In this document: piece after piece, positions 8,828 to 19,700 of the stretch | Layout of the letters: the number at the start of each line of letters is the position of its first letter | Position numbering within the stretch: position 1 is the first letter of the stretch | Assembly: GCA_016707705.1 (NCBI GenBank) | Contig: JADJHD010000022.1 | Location: forward strand, 31,173-95,172 | Length of the DNA: 64,000 nucleotides | Source of the DNA: Bacteroidales bacterium | GTDB lineage: Bacteria; Bacteroidota; Bacteroidia; Bacteroidales; UBA4417 | Direction of reading: 5' to 3' | Made by a program: the position numbers and the translations under genes | The notes under the pieces: model-generated | What the model saw: only the letters and a program-made list of their open reading frames with translations | Told to the model about the DNA's origin: nothing | Database searches by the model: none

Positions 8828-10045
8828 ATGAAAGGTTCAATCCTTATCCTTGCCGGTGGCGGTCCTGCCCCTGGCATCAACACTGTGATCAGTTCAGTAG
8901 CTAAAGTATTTCTTCGCGACGGATACCGCGTAATCGGCTTGCATGATGGGTACCGCAACCTGTTTATGGACAATCCATCAATTGTAGATATTGATTTTGA
9001 GATGGCTGACCGCGTTTTCAGCATGGGAGGATCCATGCTTCGCATGAGCCGCTACAAACCGGCTGATCTGGAGTTCAAGACCAACTTCTTTGTCAAGAAT
9101 GATGTTAAACTCCTCGTAACCATTGGTGGAGATGATACCGCCTCAACAGCAAACAGAATCTCAAAATTCCTTGCTGAAAGGAAATTCCCCATCCAGAATA
9201 TTCACGTCCCCAAAACCATCGACAATGACCTTCCTCTGCCTGAAGGACAGCCTACATTCGGCTACCAGAGCGCAAAGCAGGAAGGCGTCAGAATCGGACG
9301 TACCATTTATGAGGATGCACGTACATCAGGCAACTGGTTTGTAGTGTCAGCTATGGGCAGGGAAGCAGGCCACCTCGCCTTCGGAATCGGCGCTGCATGC
9401 CACTATCCAATGATTGTTATCCCGGAAATGTTCAACAATACCAAGATTACGCTGGATAAAATCACCCGATTGATTATCTCATCCATTATCAAGCGCAAAA
9501 TCCTGAATATCCCTTACGGCGTCGCCATTGTAAGTGAAGGGGTTTTCCATTTCATGAGCGATGATGAAATCGAAGCTTCAGGAATCCAGTTTACCTATGA
9601 TGAACACGGTCACCCGGAATTGGGTACTGTAAGTAAGGCTCATATCTACAACATGCTCCTGCAGATTCGACTGAAACAACTCGGATTAGATGTAAAGAGC
9701 CGTCCGGTAGAAATGGGTTATGAACTCAGGTGTATCCAGCCAACCGCCTTCGACCTGCTTTATTGCAGCCTCCTGGGTATTGGAGTTAAGCGTCTGTTCG
9801 ACGAAGGCCTCACCGGCTGCATGGTAACCTCCGACCCAACAGGTGACATTTTCCCACTCTTCCTCAAGGATGTTGAAGATGCTCATGGAAAAGTTAGAAC
9901 CCGTATGGTACACATGGAAAGCCAAAAGTCGAAAATGGTATTCTTCGACAGCATTCAGTACCTTACCGCTGAAGATATGGCAGCAGCCAAGAAATACCTG
10001 AAGAACCCTGAAGAATTTGATTTCAAGAAAATTCTTGAGTGGTAG
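8828..10045 (+). CDS. 6-phosphofructokinase, pyrophosphate-dependent type
   Basis: 405 residues. The N-terminal loop ILAGGGPAPGINTVI and the catalytic PKTIDNDLPLPEGQ, with SAMGREAGHLA, place it in the PFK family. The donor-determining residues are of the PPi type: GGDD at 100-103 in place of the GGDG of ATP enzymes, and Lys129 in PKTIDND where ATP enzymes have Gly. By established knowledge of the family these predict use of pyrophosphate as phosphoryl donor and a reversible reaction between fructose 6-phosphate and fructose 1,6-bisphosphate. A strong hairpin follows the gene. Donor specificity is inferred from two residues and would need an assay. Confidence 0.9.
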   Translation: MKGSILILAGGGPAPGINTVISSVAKVFLRDGYRVIGLHDGYRNLFMDNPSIVDIDFEMADRVFSMGGSMLRMSRYKPADLEFKTNFFVKNDVKLLVTIGGDDTASTANRISKFLAERKFPIQNIHVPKTIDNDLPLPEGQPTFGYQSAKQEGVRIGRTIYEDARTSGNWFVVSAMGREAGHLAFGIGAACHYPMIVIPEMFNNTKITLDKITRLIISSIIKRKILNIPYGVAIVSEGVFHFMSDDEIEASGIQFTYDEHGHPELGTVSKAHIYNMLLQIRLKQLGLDVKSRPVEMGYELRCIQPTAFDLLYCSLLGIGVKRLFDEGLTGCMVTSDPTGDIFPLFLKDVEDAHGKVRTRMVHMESQKSKMVFFDSIQYLTAEDMAAAKKYLKNPEEFDFKKILEW

Positions 10046-10097
10046 TTCAATAACCTGGTTCACTTACCCAGGGGACATTAAGATCATATCCAATTAG

Positions 10098-10137
10098 TGA
10101 TGGTCATGAGGAACAGTCAATCTCCTCATGACCATCA
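10098..10137 (+). terminator. Perfect 15-bp hairpin after phosphofructokinase
   Basis: TGATGGTCATGAGGA (10098-10112) and its exact complement (10123-10137) enclose a 10-base loop, 53 bases after the stop. No long T run follows, only GTTTATATG, so it could be an RNA 3'-end stabiliser or a weak terminator. Confidence 0.55.
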
Positions 10138-10271
10138 TGTTTATATGATTATCCCTCAATGAATTATGCTTGATTTTATCCGCCTTCAACAGCGTTTTCA
10201 TTATTCACTTTTAATCCTTAATTTCGCTTTTTGAATTCCTTTCAATCTTTTCGAAGCGAGCAAACAGGATT

Positions 10272-12665
10272 ATGTGGACTATTCTAGTGAGGATCATCCT
10301 TCGCAACAGGCCCTTCATATTGATTGCTATTGCCCTGATCACCATATTCATGGGCTGGAAAGCAACTTCTGTGAAGATGTCTTACGACATGGCCCGTATG
10401 CTTCCCACCTCCGATTCGGGATATCAGGCCTATGAAAACTTTAAAAAACAGTATGGTGAAGATGGCAATGTCCTTGTAATTGGGGTCATCAATCCAAAAA
10501 TGTTTGAATTAAAGGAACTCAACTATTGGTTCGACCTCGCTGAAGATATTAAGAAAATTGACGGCATACAGGAAGTTGCCTCTATTACACGTGCCGTCAG
10601 CGTTATCAAAAACGACAGCCTTAAGAAATTTGAGTTTGTCCCGGTCCTGAAAAACAGACTTTCAACTCAGGCTGAAGCTGATAGCCTTAAAGAGAAAATT
10701 CTTGCATTGAAGTTCTATGAGGGACTTCTCTACAATCCCAAAACAAATGCCTACCTGCTTGCTGTCACCCTGGACAAAAAGCGGCTGAACGACAAAAGCA
10801 GACTGGTGCTGGTTGATAAAATCAATTCCATGGCATTGGCATACAAAGCCAAAACCGGCCATGAACTGCACCTCTCCGGCTTGCCTTTTATTCGCTCAAG
10901 CATGATGGTTAAGATTAAAAATGAACTAATCCTGTTCATCTTCCTTTCCATCGGTGTTGCGGCCTTTATTCTCTTCCTGTTCTTCAGATCCCTTAAGGTA
11001 GTGGCAAGCTCGCTGGTGGTTGTATCTATCAGCATTCTGTGGGCAGTCGGACTAATAGCATTGTTTGGCTTTAAAATAACAATCCTTACAGGGGTAATAC
11101 CATCCCTCACGGTTATCATTGCAATTGAGAATTGCATCTACATCCTGAATAAGTATCATTGGGAATACCGCTTGCATGGCAATCAAATAAAAGCCCTTTC
11201 CAAGGTCGTTCAAAGGATTGGGTTTGCTTCCCTGATGGTGAATACTGCAACAGCTATCGGCTTTGCAACTTTTATTCTCGTTTCAAACCAGATGCTGCGT
11301 GAATTCGGGATTATAACAGCAATAAGCATTATGCTGGAATATGTTCTCTGCATAACAGTACTGCCAATCATCTTCAGTTATCTTGCCCCTCCCAGCGAAA
11401 AGCATGTTGCACATCTCGACAATAAAATATTCTCGGCTCTCCTTGACTGGATTATCAAGGTAATTCAAACCAAGCGCAAGATGGTTTACATTATTGCCGG
11501 TGGATTATTACTTGTTGGAATTGTTGGACTGCTGCAAATGCGTACTTCAGGTAAGGTTGTTGATGATCTTCGAAAGACAGACCCGATATTTACTGACCTC
11601 AAATTTTTCGAGAAACACTTCGGAGGCGTAATGCCTTTCGAAATAGCAATTGATACTCAAAAGAAGAAAGGGGTTATGCGCCTTTCAACCATCCAGAAAA
11701 TTGATGAATTACAGGATTCTGTGCTCAGTTTCGGAATTTTTTCTAAACCTCTTTCTGTTGCTGAACTAGTTAAGTTTGCACGACAGGCCTATTTCAACGG
11801 AAATCCCGATTACTATTCCCTACCTAATTCTCAGGAAAAGAACTTTGTCCTATCCTATTTCCCGACCAAAACCGAAGGGAAAGTAGCTGTGCTGCATTCA
11901 TTTATCGACAGCACTCAGCAGAAAACCAGGGTGAGCTTCCAAATGGCAGATGTTGGAACCAAGGAAATGAACAGGATTCTTGCCCGTTTAAGACCTGCAG
12001 TCGATAGCATTTTCAATCCGGAACAGTATAAAGTCACTATTACAGGTAACAGCGTCGTCTATGTCAGAGGCACTGAATTCCTGATTGACCATCTCTTCCA
12101 AAGTGTGCTTATTGCCATCATTTCAATCTCATTATTGCTGGCTTTGCTATTCTCCAGCTTCCGGATGATTGTTGTCTCAATGCTTCCCAATATCATTCCA
12201 CTGATTATTACTGCCGCAATCATGGGATTCACAGGCGTCCCCATAAAACCCTCCACTATCATCGTTTTCAGCATAGCACTGGGGATTTCCGTCGACAATG
12301 CCATTCAGTACCTATCACGATACCGGCATGAGCTCAAAAAGACAGGGAACGATATCGGTAAGTCAGCCCTGAATGCATTGAGAGAAGCAGGATTCAGCAT
12401 GATATATACTTCCATTGTTCTCGTTTTGGGATTCAGTGTTTTCATGGTTTCAGGATTCGGAGGAACTCAAGCTCTCGGCATGCTGGTATCTACCACACTT
12501 TTTATCGCCATGTTCTTTAATATGGTGGTACTTCCTTCACTACTGCTAAGTCTCGATAAAATGGTTGTTACCAAGGCTTTTGAAAGCGAACCGCTTATTG
12601 AGATCTACGATGGAGATGAGAATAACTCTGTATCCAATTCTGATGATACTCCAAACAATAGCTAA
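10272..12665 (+). CDS. RND-superfamily exporter of the MMPL type
   Basis: 797 residues with the duplicated RND plan: a first membrane helix at about 12-30, a large periplasmic loop, a cluster of five to six helices at about 215-380, another helix near 400-420, a second loop, and a second helix cluster at about 612-765. GVIPSLTVIIAIENCIYILN and ALGISVDNAIQYLSRY are the paired helix-4 motifs with charged residues that carry protons in this superfamily. This short, single-gene form without an adaptor is the MMPL or predicted-exporter type, which by family knowledge moves lipids or other hydrophobic molecules. The substrate is unknown. The 226-base upstream gap holds the hairpin at 10098 and no clear promoter. 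Confidence 0.85.
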   Translation: MWTILVRIILRNRPFILIAIALITIFMGWKATSVKMSYDMARMLPTSDSGYQAYENFKKQYGEDGNVLVIGVINPKMFELKELNYWFDLAEDIKKIDGIQEVASITRAVSVIKNDSLKKFEFVPVLKNRLSTQAEADSLKEKILALKFYEGLLYNPKTNAYLLAVTLDKKRLNDKSRLVLVDKINSMALAYKAKTGHELHLSGLPFIRSSMMVKIKNELILFIFLSIGVAAFILFLFFRSLKVVASSLVVVSISILWAVGLIALFGFKITILTGVIPSLTVIIAIENCIYILNKYHWEYRLHGNQIKALSKVVQRIGFASLMVNTATAIGFATFILVSNQMLREFGIITAISIMLEYVLCITVLPIIFSYLAPPSEKHVAHLDNKIFSALLDWIIKVIQTKRKMVYIIAGGLLLVGIVGLLQMRTSGKVVDDLRKTDPIFTDLKFFEKHFGGVMPFEIAIDTQKKKGVMRLSTIQKIDELQDSVLSFGIFSKPLSVAELVKFARQAYFNGNPDYYSLPNSQEKNFVLSYFPTKTEGKVAVLHSFIDSTQQKTRVSFQMADVGTKEMNRILARLRPAVDSIFNPEQYKVTITGNSVVYVRGTEFLIDHLFQSVLIAIISISLLLALLFSSFRMIVVSMLPNIIPLIITAAIMGFTGVPIKPSTIIVFSIALGISVDNAIQYLSRYRHELKKTGNDIGKSALNALREAGFSMIYTSIVLVLGFSVFMVSGFGGTQALGMLVSTTLFIAMFFNMVVLPSLLLSLDKMVVTKAFESEPLIEIYDGDENNSVSNSDDTPNNS

Positions 12666-12782
12666 TACTATTACTTTTACCTTCTATCGGTATTAATTTT
12701 TGAACACTTTCCGGATCTGCAGAACAGATAGGTTTTATATTCCTTAATGCATTCCGGACTAACAAATCTAAAATTGAGCAAT

Positions 12783-13652
12783 ATGAAAGGAATTATTTTG
12801 GCAGGAGGATCAGGAACCCGTTTGCATCCTCTCACCCTTGCGATGAGTAAGCAGATGATGCCGATATATGATAAGCCAATGATATACTATCCCCTCTCCG
12901 TCCTGATGATGGCCGGAATCAGGGATGTTCTGATCATCAGCACGCCTCATGATCTGCCAGGTTTTGAACGCTTGCTTGGTGATGGTAGCAGTATCGGCTG
13001 CAATTTCCAGTATGCGGTTCAGCATGTACCCAACGGATTGGCTCAGGCTTTCGTGATAGGAGAAGAATTTATCGGGAATGACAAGGCTTCGCTTATTCTT
13101 GGCGATAATATTTTCTACGGAACAGGACTTCAGAAATTGCTGGCCGAATGCAATGACCCAAAAGGTGGTATCGTATTCGCATATCATGTTTCTGACCCTG
13201 AAAGATATGGAGTTGTGGAGTTTGATGAAGCCCGCAAGGCAATATCCATCGAAGAAAAACCTAAGCAACCTAAATCAAATTATGCTGTTCCCGGATTATA
13301 TTTTTATGATAATTCAGTAGTTGAAGTCGCCAAAAATATTCAACCCAGCGCACGCGGAGAATATGAAATCACTGACGTGAACAGGTATTACCTTGAACAA
13401 GGTCAATTGCAGGTCGGGATACTTAGCAGAGGTACAGCCTGGCTCGACACCGGTACTTTCGCATCCCTGCTGCAGGCTTCACAGTTTGTACAGGTAATTG
13501 AAGAACGTCAGGGTTTGAAAATTGGTTGCATTGAAGAAATAGCATACCGAATGTCGTTCATTGACAGGACACAGCTTGAAAAAGTTGCTCAACCCCTGCT
13601 AAAGAGTGGCTATGGCACCTATCTGATGAACTTACCGGAAATCGAACCCTGA
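12783..13652 (+). CDS. rfbA: Glucose-1-phosphate thymidylyltransferase
   Basis: 289 residues from the ATG at 12783; an in-frame ATG at 12747 would add 12 residues absent from the family. It makes dTDP-glucose from glucose 1-phosphate and dTTP, the entry to dTDP-deoxysugars. Motifs are MKGIILAGGSGTRLHPLT (nucleotide loop), KQMMPIYDKPMIYYPLS, LILGDNIFYG and VEFDEARKAISIEEKPKQP. RfbB, RfbC and RfbD are not in this window, so the rest of the pathway must lie elsewhere. The product could supply the WecE-like aminotransferase at 54907, which needs a dTDP-4-keto sugar. The next gene starts 4 bases after its stop. Confidence 0.95.
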   Translation: MKGIILAGGSGTRLHPLTLAMSKQMMPIYDKPMIYYPLSVLMMAGIRDVLIISTPHDLPGFERLLGDGSSIGCNFQYAVQHVPNGLAQAFVIGEEFIGNDKASLILGDNIFYGTGLQKLLAECNDPKGGIVFAYHVSDPERYGVVEFDEARKAISIEEKPKQPKSNYAVPGLYFYDNSVVEVAKNIQPSARGEYEITDVNRYYLEQGQLQVGILSRGTAWLDTGTFASLLQASQFVQVIEERQGLKIGCIEEIAYRMSFIDRTQLEKVAQPLLKSGYGTYLMNLPEIEP

Positions 13653-13656
13653 TTTT

Positions 13657-14628
13657 ATGCCGTCTTACGAATTCCTGAATCAGCAAATCAAGGACGCTTT
13701 CAAGAACCTTGATCTTCCAGCATCCCCTGCCGAACTTTATAACCCGGTGGCTTATACCATGGATCTGGGAGGGAAAAGACTCAGACCCTTTCTACTTCTT
13801 GCCGGCTGTGACCTCTTCGGCGGTAACGTTGAGGATGCCATTCACCCAGCTATAGGAATAGAACTCTTTCACAACTTTACACTTCTGCACGATGATTTAA
13901 TGGACCAGGCCCCATTGCGCAGAGGTAAAGAGACCGTCTACAAGAAATGGAATCCCAATATTGCCATTCTTGCCGGTGATGCCATGTTTGCCCTTGCCAA
14001 CAGGCATATGGCCAAAACCAGAAATGAAGCCATTCCTTTACTGATAGATCTCTTCAACCAAACCGCAATGGAGGTGTGCGAGGGACAACAGTTCGACATG
14101 AACTTCGAAACCAGAAATGATGTCAGTCTGGATGAATACATGGAAATGATTCGCCTTAAAACAGCCGTTCTCATAGCTGCCAGCCTTAAATGCGGTGCAA
14201 TTATAGCTGGCGCCCGTTCATCAGTATGCGATCAGATCTATAATTTCGGGATTGAACTTGGGTTGGCCTTCCAATTGATGGATGACCTGCTTGATGTTTA
14301 TGGATCAGAAGAGAAATTTGGTAAAATCAGCGGAGGAGATATCATCGCCGGAAAAAAGACCTTCCTCTATCTTAAAGCCATGGAAAAAGCTGCTGATAAA
14401 GCGAATGACTTTCAGAGTCTGTACAGTTCCACCACATTAGATGCAGAAACAAAAATCAATCGGGTAAAAGAATATTTCAGGGAATTTGAGATTGAATCAA
14501 TCACCAGGGCTGCGATAAACCACTCATGGGAAAAAGCGCTGGTATCAATTCATTCATTAAGCCTTTCCGACCAGCAAACACGGCCTTTGCTCTCCTATTG
14601 TGCAAGCCTGATGAACAGGGACTATTAA
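13657..14628 (+). CDS. Trans-polyprenyl diphosphate synthase
   Basis: 323 residues, typical of farnesyl/geranylgeranyl-type synthases. It condenses isopentenyl diphosphate with allylic diphosphates. The first aspartate-rich motif is LLHDDLMDQAPLRRGKETV and the second is FQLMDDLLDVYG; GGKRLRPFL binds substrate. Chain length cannot be fixed from the sequence. The four-base spacing to rfbA suggests co-transcription, and the product could feed undecaprenyl or quinone pathways. The gene is complete, and its end converges with the ABC-F gene on the other strand. Confidence 0.9.
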   Translation: MPSYEFLNQQIKDAFKNLDLPASPAELYNPVAYTMDLGGKRLRPFLLLAGCDLFGGNVEDAIHPAIGIELFHNFTLLHDDLMDQAPLRRGKETVYKKWNPNIAILAGDAMFALANRHMAKTRNEAIPLLIDLFNQTAMEVCEGQQFDMNFETRNDVSLDEYMEMIRLKTAVLIAASLKCGAIIAGARSSVCDQIYNFGIELGLAFQLMDDLLDVYGSEEKFGKISGGDIIAGKKTFLYLKAMEKAADKANDFQSLYSSTTLDAETKINRVKEYFREFEIESITRAAINHSWEKALVSIHSLSLSDQQTRPLLSYCASLMNRDY

Positions 14629-14672
14629 TAGTCTTGAAGAATCAACAATAAATCGTTCAGATAATTTGGGGG

Positions 14673-16625
14673 CTACTGCCCGGATTTTGCCATTTGCTCC
14701 ATTTCATCATGCAAAATAGACCATTCCTCCATCTTCTTATCCAAATCTGATTTCAGATTTTGATATTCCTTGTATAAGCGGGTTGAAAGAACAGGATCCT
14801 TATGGTTTTCCGGATCTGCAAGCATAAGGTCATACTTCTGCATGGAATCCTCTATTTTGCTTATTTCCTCTTCAACCCTTTGAACTTTGGCTTCAACTTT
14901 TCTCACCTCACGCTCCAACTGCTTTTTACGCTCATACAGGGCCTTATTATCAGAAGGTGCTACATTCTCCTGCTGATCCCTTAAGGCTGCTTTACGGGCC
15001 TCCAGTTCACCCAAAGAGGCAATCTTCCTTGCTTCAAGGAAGTCAAAAACATCCCCAAGCCATGTTCTGATTTTTTTATTTCTAAATTCGAAAACCTTAT
15101 CAGTTAATCCCTGAAGAAAATCACGGTCATGGGAAACAACAATAAGGGTTCCGTCAAATTTCAAAAGAGCATTCTTTAGAATATCCTTGCTGATCATATC
15201 CAGGTGATTGGTAGGCTCATCAAGGACAAGAAGATTCACTGGTTTCAGAAGCAGTTTTGCAAGGGCCAGTCTGGCCTTTTCACCCCCGGAAAGCACTTTT
15301 ACCTTTTTCTCTATTCCTTCAGCATCAAAAAGAAAACTTCCAAGTATTGCCCGAACCCTCGGGCGGATTTCTCCTACCGCAATATCATCTATGGTTTGAA
15401 AAACAGTTCTTTCTGGATCCAAAAGCTCCGCCTGATTCTGAGCATAATAACCAATAACAACATTATGCCCAATCTTACAAATACCGTCATGGTTAAGCCC
15501 GCCAGTAATAATTCGCGATAAAGTAGTTTTCCCCTCACCATTTCTACCAACGAAAGCAACAAAATCACCTTGTTCAATTATGAAGTCCAGATCCTTCAAA
15601 ACCTCTTTGTTCCCGTATTTTTTACCAAGCTGTTTTGCTTCTACCACAACCTTTCCTGAGCGGGGTGCCGGAGGAAATACAAAGTGCATTGCAGATAAAT
15701 CCACGCTATCCACCTCTACTTTATCCATCTTATCCAGAAGTTTAACCCTGGATTGAACCTGACGGGCTTTAGTGGATTTATATCTGAAGCGCTCAATGAA
15801 TCGTTCAATCTGGGCTATCTGAGCCTGTTGGTTTTCATAGGCTGCTTTCTGTAATTCCAGATGTTCTTCCCGCATCTCCAGATATTCTGAATAACTGGCT
15901 TTATAATCATAAATACGGGCATTCATAATTTCTATGGTACGGGTAGTAACATGGTCAAGGAAAGTCCTGTCGTGTGAAACCATAATTACCGCACCCCTGT
16001 AGTTAATCAGGAAATCTTCGAGCCATTGAATCGACTCTATATCCAAATGATTGGTTGGCTCATCAAGTAAGATTACATCAGGACTTTGAAGTAGGATTTT
16101 AGCAAGTTCGACGCGCATTTGCCAGCCACCGCTGAAAGTTGCCAATGGTTTACCAAAATCTTCCGGTTCAAATCCCAGGCCTTTCAATACTTTTTCTGCC
16201 TCTTCCTGCATGGTGGTACCACCCAGCATATGGAAACGGTCGTTAGCATCATGAAAACGGTGCAGCAGTTTAATATAGGAGTCAGACTCGAAATCAGTTC
16301 GTTCCGCCATTTCAATGCCCATCCTTTCAATATCCTGTTCGAGGCGACCGACTTCATCAAAAGCCTTTAATGCTTCTTCAAGCACACTCCTGTGACTATT
16401 TGTAGAAAGTTCCTGAGCCAGATAACCAACTGTACTTCCGGAAGGGCTCGCAATATTCCCACTTTCTGGTTCCATCTCTCCGGCAATAATCTTCATAAGG
16501 GTAGTTTTACCCGCGCCATTCCTCCCTACGAGTCCGATTCTATCCCTGTCATTCACGAGGAACGAGACATTTTCAAAGAGGTAATCTCCTGTGAAATGGA
16601 CTGAAATATTACTGATTGAAATCAT
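14673..16625 (-). CDS. ABC-F family ATPase (ribosome-associated type)
   Basis: 650 residues from the ATG at 16625. The frame stays open to 16748, but those 41 residues would run into a terminator, and a -7 box ends only four bases before 16625. Two ATP-binding domains are present: Walker A loops GLVGRNGAGKTTLMKI and FVGRNGEGKTTLS, signatures FSGGWQMRVELAKILL and LSGGEKARLALAKLLL, and Walker B motifs followed by DEPTNHLD in both. An ABC-F linker lies between them, and the C-terminal ~90 residues form a coiled coil. With no membrane domain it acts in the cytoplasm; by family knowledge ABC-F proteins bind the ribosome E site. Uup-like is likely from the coiled-coil tail. Confidence 0.92.
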   Translation of the reverse strand: MISISNISVHFTGDYLFENVSFLVNDRDRIGLVGRNGAGKTTLMKIIAGEMEPESGNIASPSGSTVGYLAQELSTNSHRSVLEEALKAFDEVGRLEQDIERMGIEMAERTDFESDSYIKLLHRFHDANDRFHMLGGTTMQEEAEKVLKGLGFEPEDFGKPLATFSGGWQMRVELAKILLQSPDVILLDEPTNHLDIESIQWLEDFLINYRGAVIMVSHDRTFLDHVTTRTIEIMNARIYDYKASYSEYLEMREEHLELQKAAYENQQAQIAQIERFIERFRYKSTKARQVQSRVKLLDKMDKVEVDSVDLSAMHFVFPPAPRSGKVVVEAKQLGKKYGNKEVLKDLDFIIEQGDFVAFVGRNGEGKTTLSRIITGGLNHDGICKIGHNVVIGYYAQNQAELLDPERTVFQTIDDIAVGEIRPRVRAILGSFLFDAEGIEKKVKVLSGGEKARLALAKLLLKPVNLLVLDEPTNHLDMISKDILKNALLKFDGTLIVVSHDRDFLQGLTDKVFEFRNKKIRTWLGDVFDFLEARKIASLGELEARKAALRDQQENVAPSDNKALYERKKQLEREVRKVEAKVQRVEEEISKIEDSMQKYDLMLADPENHKDPVLSTRLYKEYQNLKSDLDKKMEEWSILHDEMEQMAKSGQ

Positions 16626-16629
16626 GCGG

Positions 16630-16637
16630 CAAAGGTA
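16630..16637 (-). promoter_or_regulatory. -7 box TACCTTTG immediately before the ABC-F ATG
   Basis: On the minus strand TACCTTTG is followed by CCGC and then ATG at 16625. Transcription from it would start at or within a few bases of the ATG, giving a leaderless or nearly leaderless mRNA. The -33 region is not convincing. Confidence 0.5.
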
Positions 16638-16713
16638 ACTTTTTCCATCAAACTGTAAAGACAAGGCTTCCCGCTTCACCATGGTATTTATGAATGCACG
16701 AAGAATATCAAAT

Positions 16714-16745
16714 AAAAAAAGGGGCCCGATGAGGGGCCCCTTTTT
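16714..16745 (-). terminator. GC-rich terminator after the giant adhesin
   Basis: GGGGCCC (16721-16727) pairs with GGGCCCC (16734-16740) around a six-base loop. An A run on the left and a T run on the right make it work in both directions. It lies 19-50 bases after the adhesin stop and upstream of the ABC-F start. Confidence 0.85.
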
Positions 16746-16763
16746 CATTTCTCCAATGAAGGA

Positions 16764-19700
16764 TTATTTAGTCACAACGAACTTACGGCTGAATGTGTTG
16801 CCTGATTCGGTAGTGAACTTAACGCTGTAAGCACCAGCAGCGTAATTGGTTGTATTAACAGTCACGGTGGTTTCACCGGTGATGTTCTTAACAGCCACAA
16901 CAGCACCAAGAGCGTTGTAGATAGTGAGGCTACGAACGTCGTTTGTGAGGTTGATTGTTACGTGGGTGGTTGCAGGGTTAGGATACAGTTTAACTTCACT
17001 TACTACAGTGTTGTCAAGACCTACGGTTAAGCACTCATGATCAGTGTTTGATGGGAGTGATTCACCTTCAGTATAGACTGCAGTTACATAGTAGTAGTAG
17101 CAGTTGTTAAACAGGTTCATGTCGAGGTATTCAGTAGCGGTTACAGTAGCTATCATGGTAGTGTCACCAAGGGTGGTGTACTGGCCAGGGATAGGATCTG
17201 TATAAGCCCAACGGTATACATTGTATCCGGTGAGGTCTTCGCTATTGTCGCCCTGATAAACAGCGCTGCTGCTGATAGCTGCACCGAGGCTGCTCTGACG
17301 GTCTGATTTCACAACAGCATTGATCAGGTTATTGCTAACAGCTGAATTGTTGCTTGAAACAGGTCCGAAAGTTGCAACAGCCTTGTCACCACCAACGAGA
17401 GCCTTAGCACGAACGAGGAATACGCAAGGAGCATAACCGAAGTCGGAGAGATGTGCCCAAGCGGCGCCATCATAATACCAACCATAGTTAGCAGCTGCAT
17501 TTGGACCGTTCTCATCTGAACCCAGATAGTTGGTCTGACCTGCGAGCATGTTCCAATGGATCATAGCATAGAATGTTCCGTCGAAAGCTACGTCTGGTAA
17601 TGAAACTGTCTGCCAGTTGTCATTTACAGGAACGAAAGCGTCTGAGGTACCAACCAGTGTCTGGCTAGCATCAAAGATATCGATAGTCATTGATTCTCCA
17701 GCTGCAGCGCTATTAGCCTGGAAGTAGAGATCAATTGACTGAAGAACACCAGCATCGCTAACTGCGAATTCGTTACCGAGCCATGAATCGTAACCTGGGT
17801 TGATAGCCCAACCGTTTTCAGCTGAGTTGTCATCGATTACGTAAGTCATGATAGTACCGCCTCCTGCAGGAGCACCCCAGGTGAGTTTGATGTCATTCTG
17901 TGGGTTACCCTGTTTGTCAGTTACGAGGTTGATAGGAGCATTGAATTCGTATCCAGCATATACATGAATGTTATCAACATACCAGTAGAAGATATCTCCA
18001 CTGAAAGTACCATTGGCAGTGAAACGTACTTTGAATACGCGATCCTTAGCCTGGTTTGTAATGTTGATGTGCTGCATTGTCCAATCGAAGTCACCGTTGT
18101 TAGCTACTTCAGCAACCTTAACCCAGTTACCATCTTTCAATACTTCAACAGCCAATTTTTCATTGGTTGAAGATGTACGGTCGTCAAGTTTCAGGTCGAA
18201 ATCCATCCAGATCTTATAAGGAGTGGTGGTGTTGATGATTGTAGCATCAAGCCATGTGCTTTCGAGTGATGAGTTATAGTCATTGAGAAGAGGTTCCCAT
18301 TTGAACTTAGCTGATGGTAAAGGATTACCAATCTGACCTTCCATTACCCAGTTTTCACCGGCTGTCCAGTCATTAAGTTCGAATACGCCTGAGGTCCAAT
18401 CTTCAGTGAAAGGCAATGGTTTGCCAAAATGTACTTCAGCACAAGCTGTACCTTCCTTGATTGATTCACCGAATGTTCCGGGGAAGCCATACTGGGTAAG
18501 GTCATAAACTGCAGTGATGTCATAGCAGTAAGTAGCAGGTGTGAGAGGTCCATCCCAGTACTCAAGTTCAGTAGCAGGAACTTCAGCAACCTTTACGTCA
18601 TCACGATAGATGTTGTAACGAACGAGGTTGTTTGAAGGAGGAGGAGCTGCGCCGCCCATGTCGTATTCGAAAATAACGTCGAGCTGAGCAAGAGCGAGAA
18701 GAACAGCGTGACCAGGAACGGCTAAAGCACTGTACTCAAGACCACCAGCGATAGCGCCAGCAACACCAGGAACAGTTGAAGCATCCTGTACGAAGCCTGT
18801 GAATCCACCGGCTGCGATATCATACTGCCACATATCAAGGCCATTACCACCCTGATCGAAGTACCAAATGTAAGGTCCACCAGCTGTTCCGTAGTCATAA
18901 GCGTTACCGTAAACACCGGTTAAGCCCTGAGCTGCGAAGCCAGGAGTTGCTTCAATAACTGAACCGTCCAGTTTGATCTTGAAGTCATCTGACCAACCAC
19001 CGGCAAAGAAACCACCGTTACCACCATCAAGGGTAGGATCGTAGGCAATGTGACGGATAGCAGGAACACCAGTTGATACACTACCTACGAGAACCTTATT
19101 TGTGAAGTCCATTTCGTAAAGGGTAGCACTGTTGTTTGAACCATAGAAATGATGGTTATCGGTATTGTAAGCGAGGTCACGGATGCTATTAACACCAGCG
19201 ATATCGAAATCTTCTACCCAGTTACCTGAGAGATCGTAAGCCTGGAATCCACCGGCACTCCAAATAGTAGTGTAGATGTAAGTTCCGTCAGTACCAACAC
19301 CAGCTTTACCAGCTGAAGTTGTTGGGAAGGTAAGAAGAACATCCCATACTGCTGCAGCATTGTCGCCACCTGTACGCTGAGTAACCATTGGGCTATATTC
19401 AGCATTTGCATTAGGCATTTCAGTACGTGCAACTGATCCGGTTACTGCATAATCTCCGCTAAGAGGAGCCTGCCATGTAAGATGTACATAGTCGAGGTTC
19501 TCATCAGCCTGAAGGTTACGTGGAGGATAGAGGAAATGACTTGTGAAGGTGTAGGTGCAGAGGTCTGAATAACCTGAGCAATACAGAGCAGCAACACCAG
19601 CTACATAAGTCTGACCATAATTAATGGTTGTAGGATCATACTGCCAGTGAAGTTCTGGGGTATTTCCAACGAGCGAAGCATCGAGGAATACACCATAACC

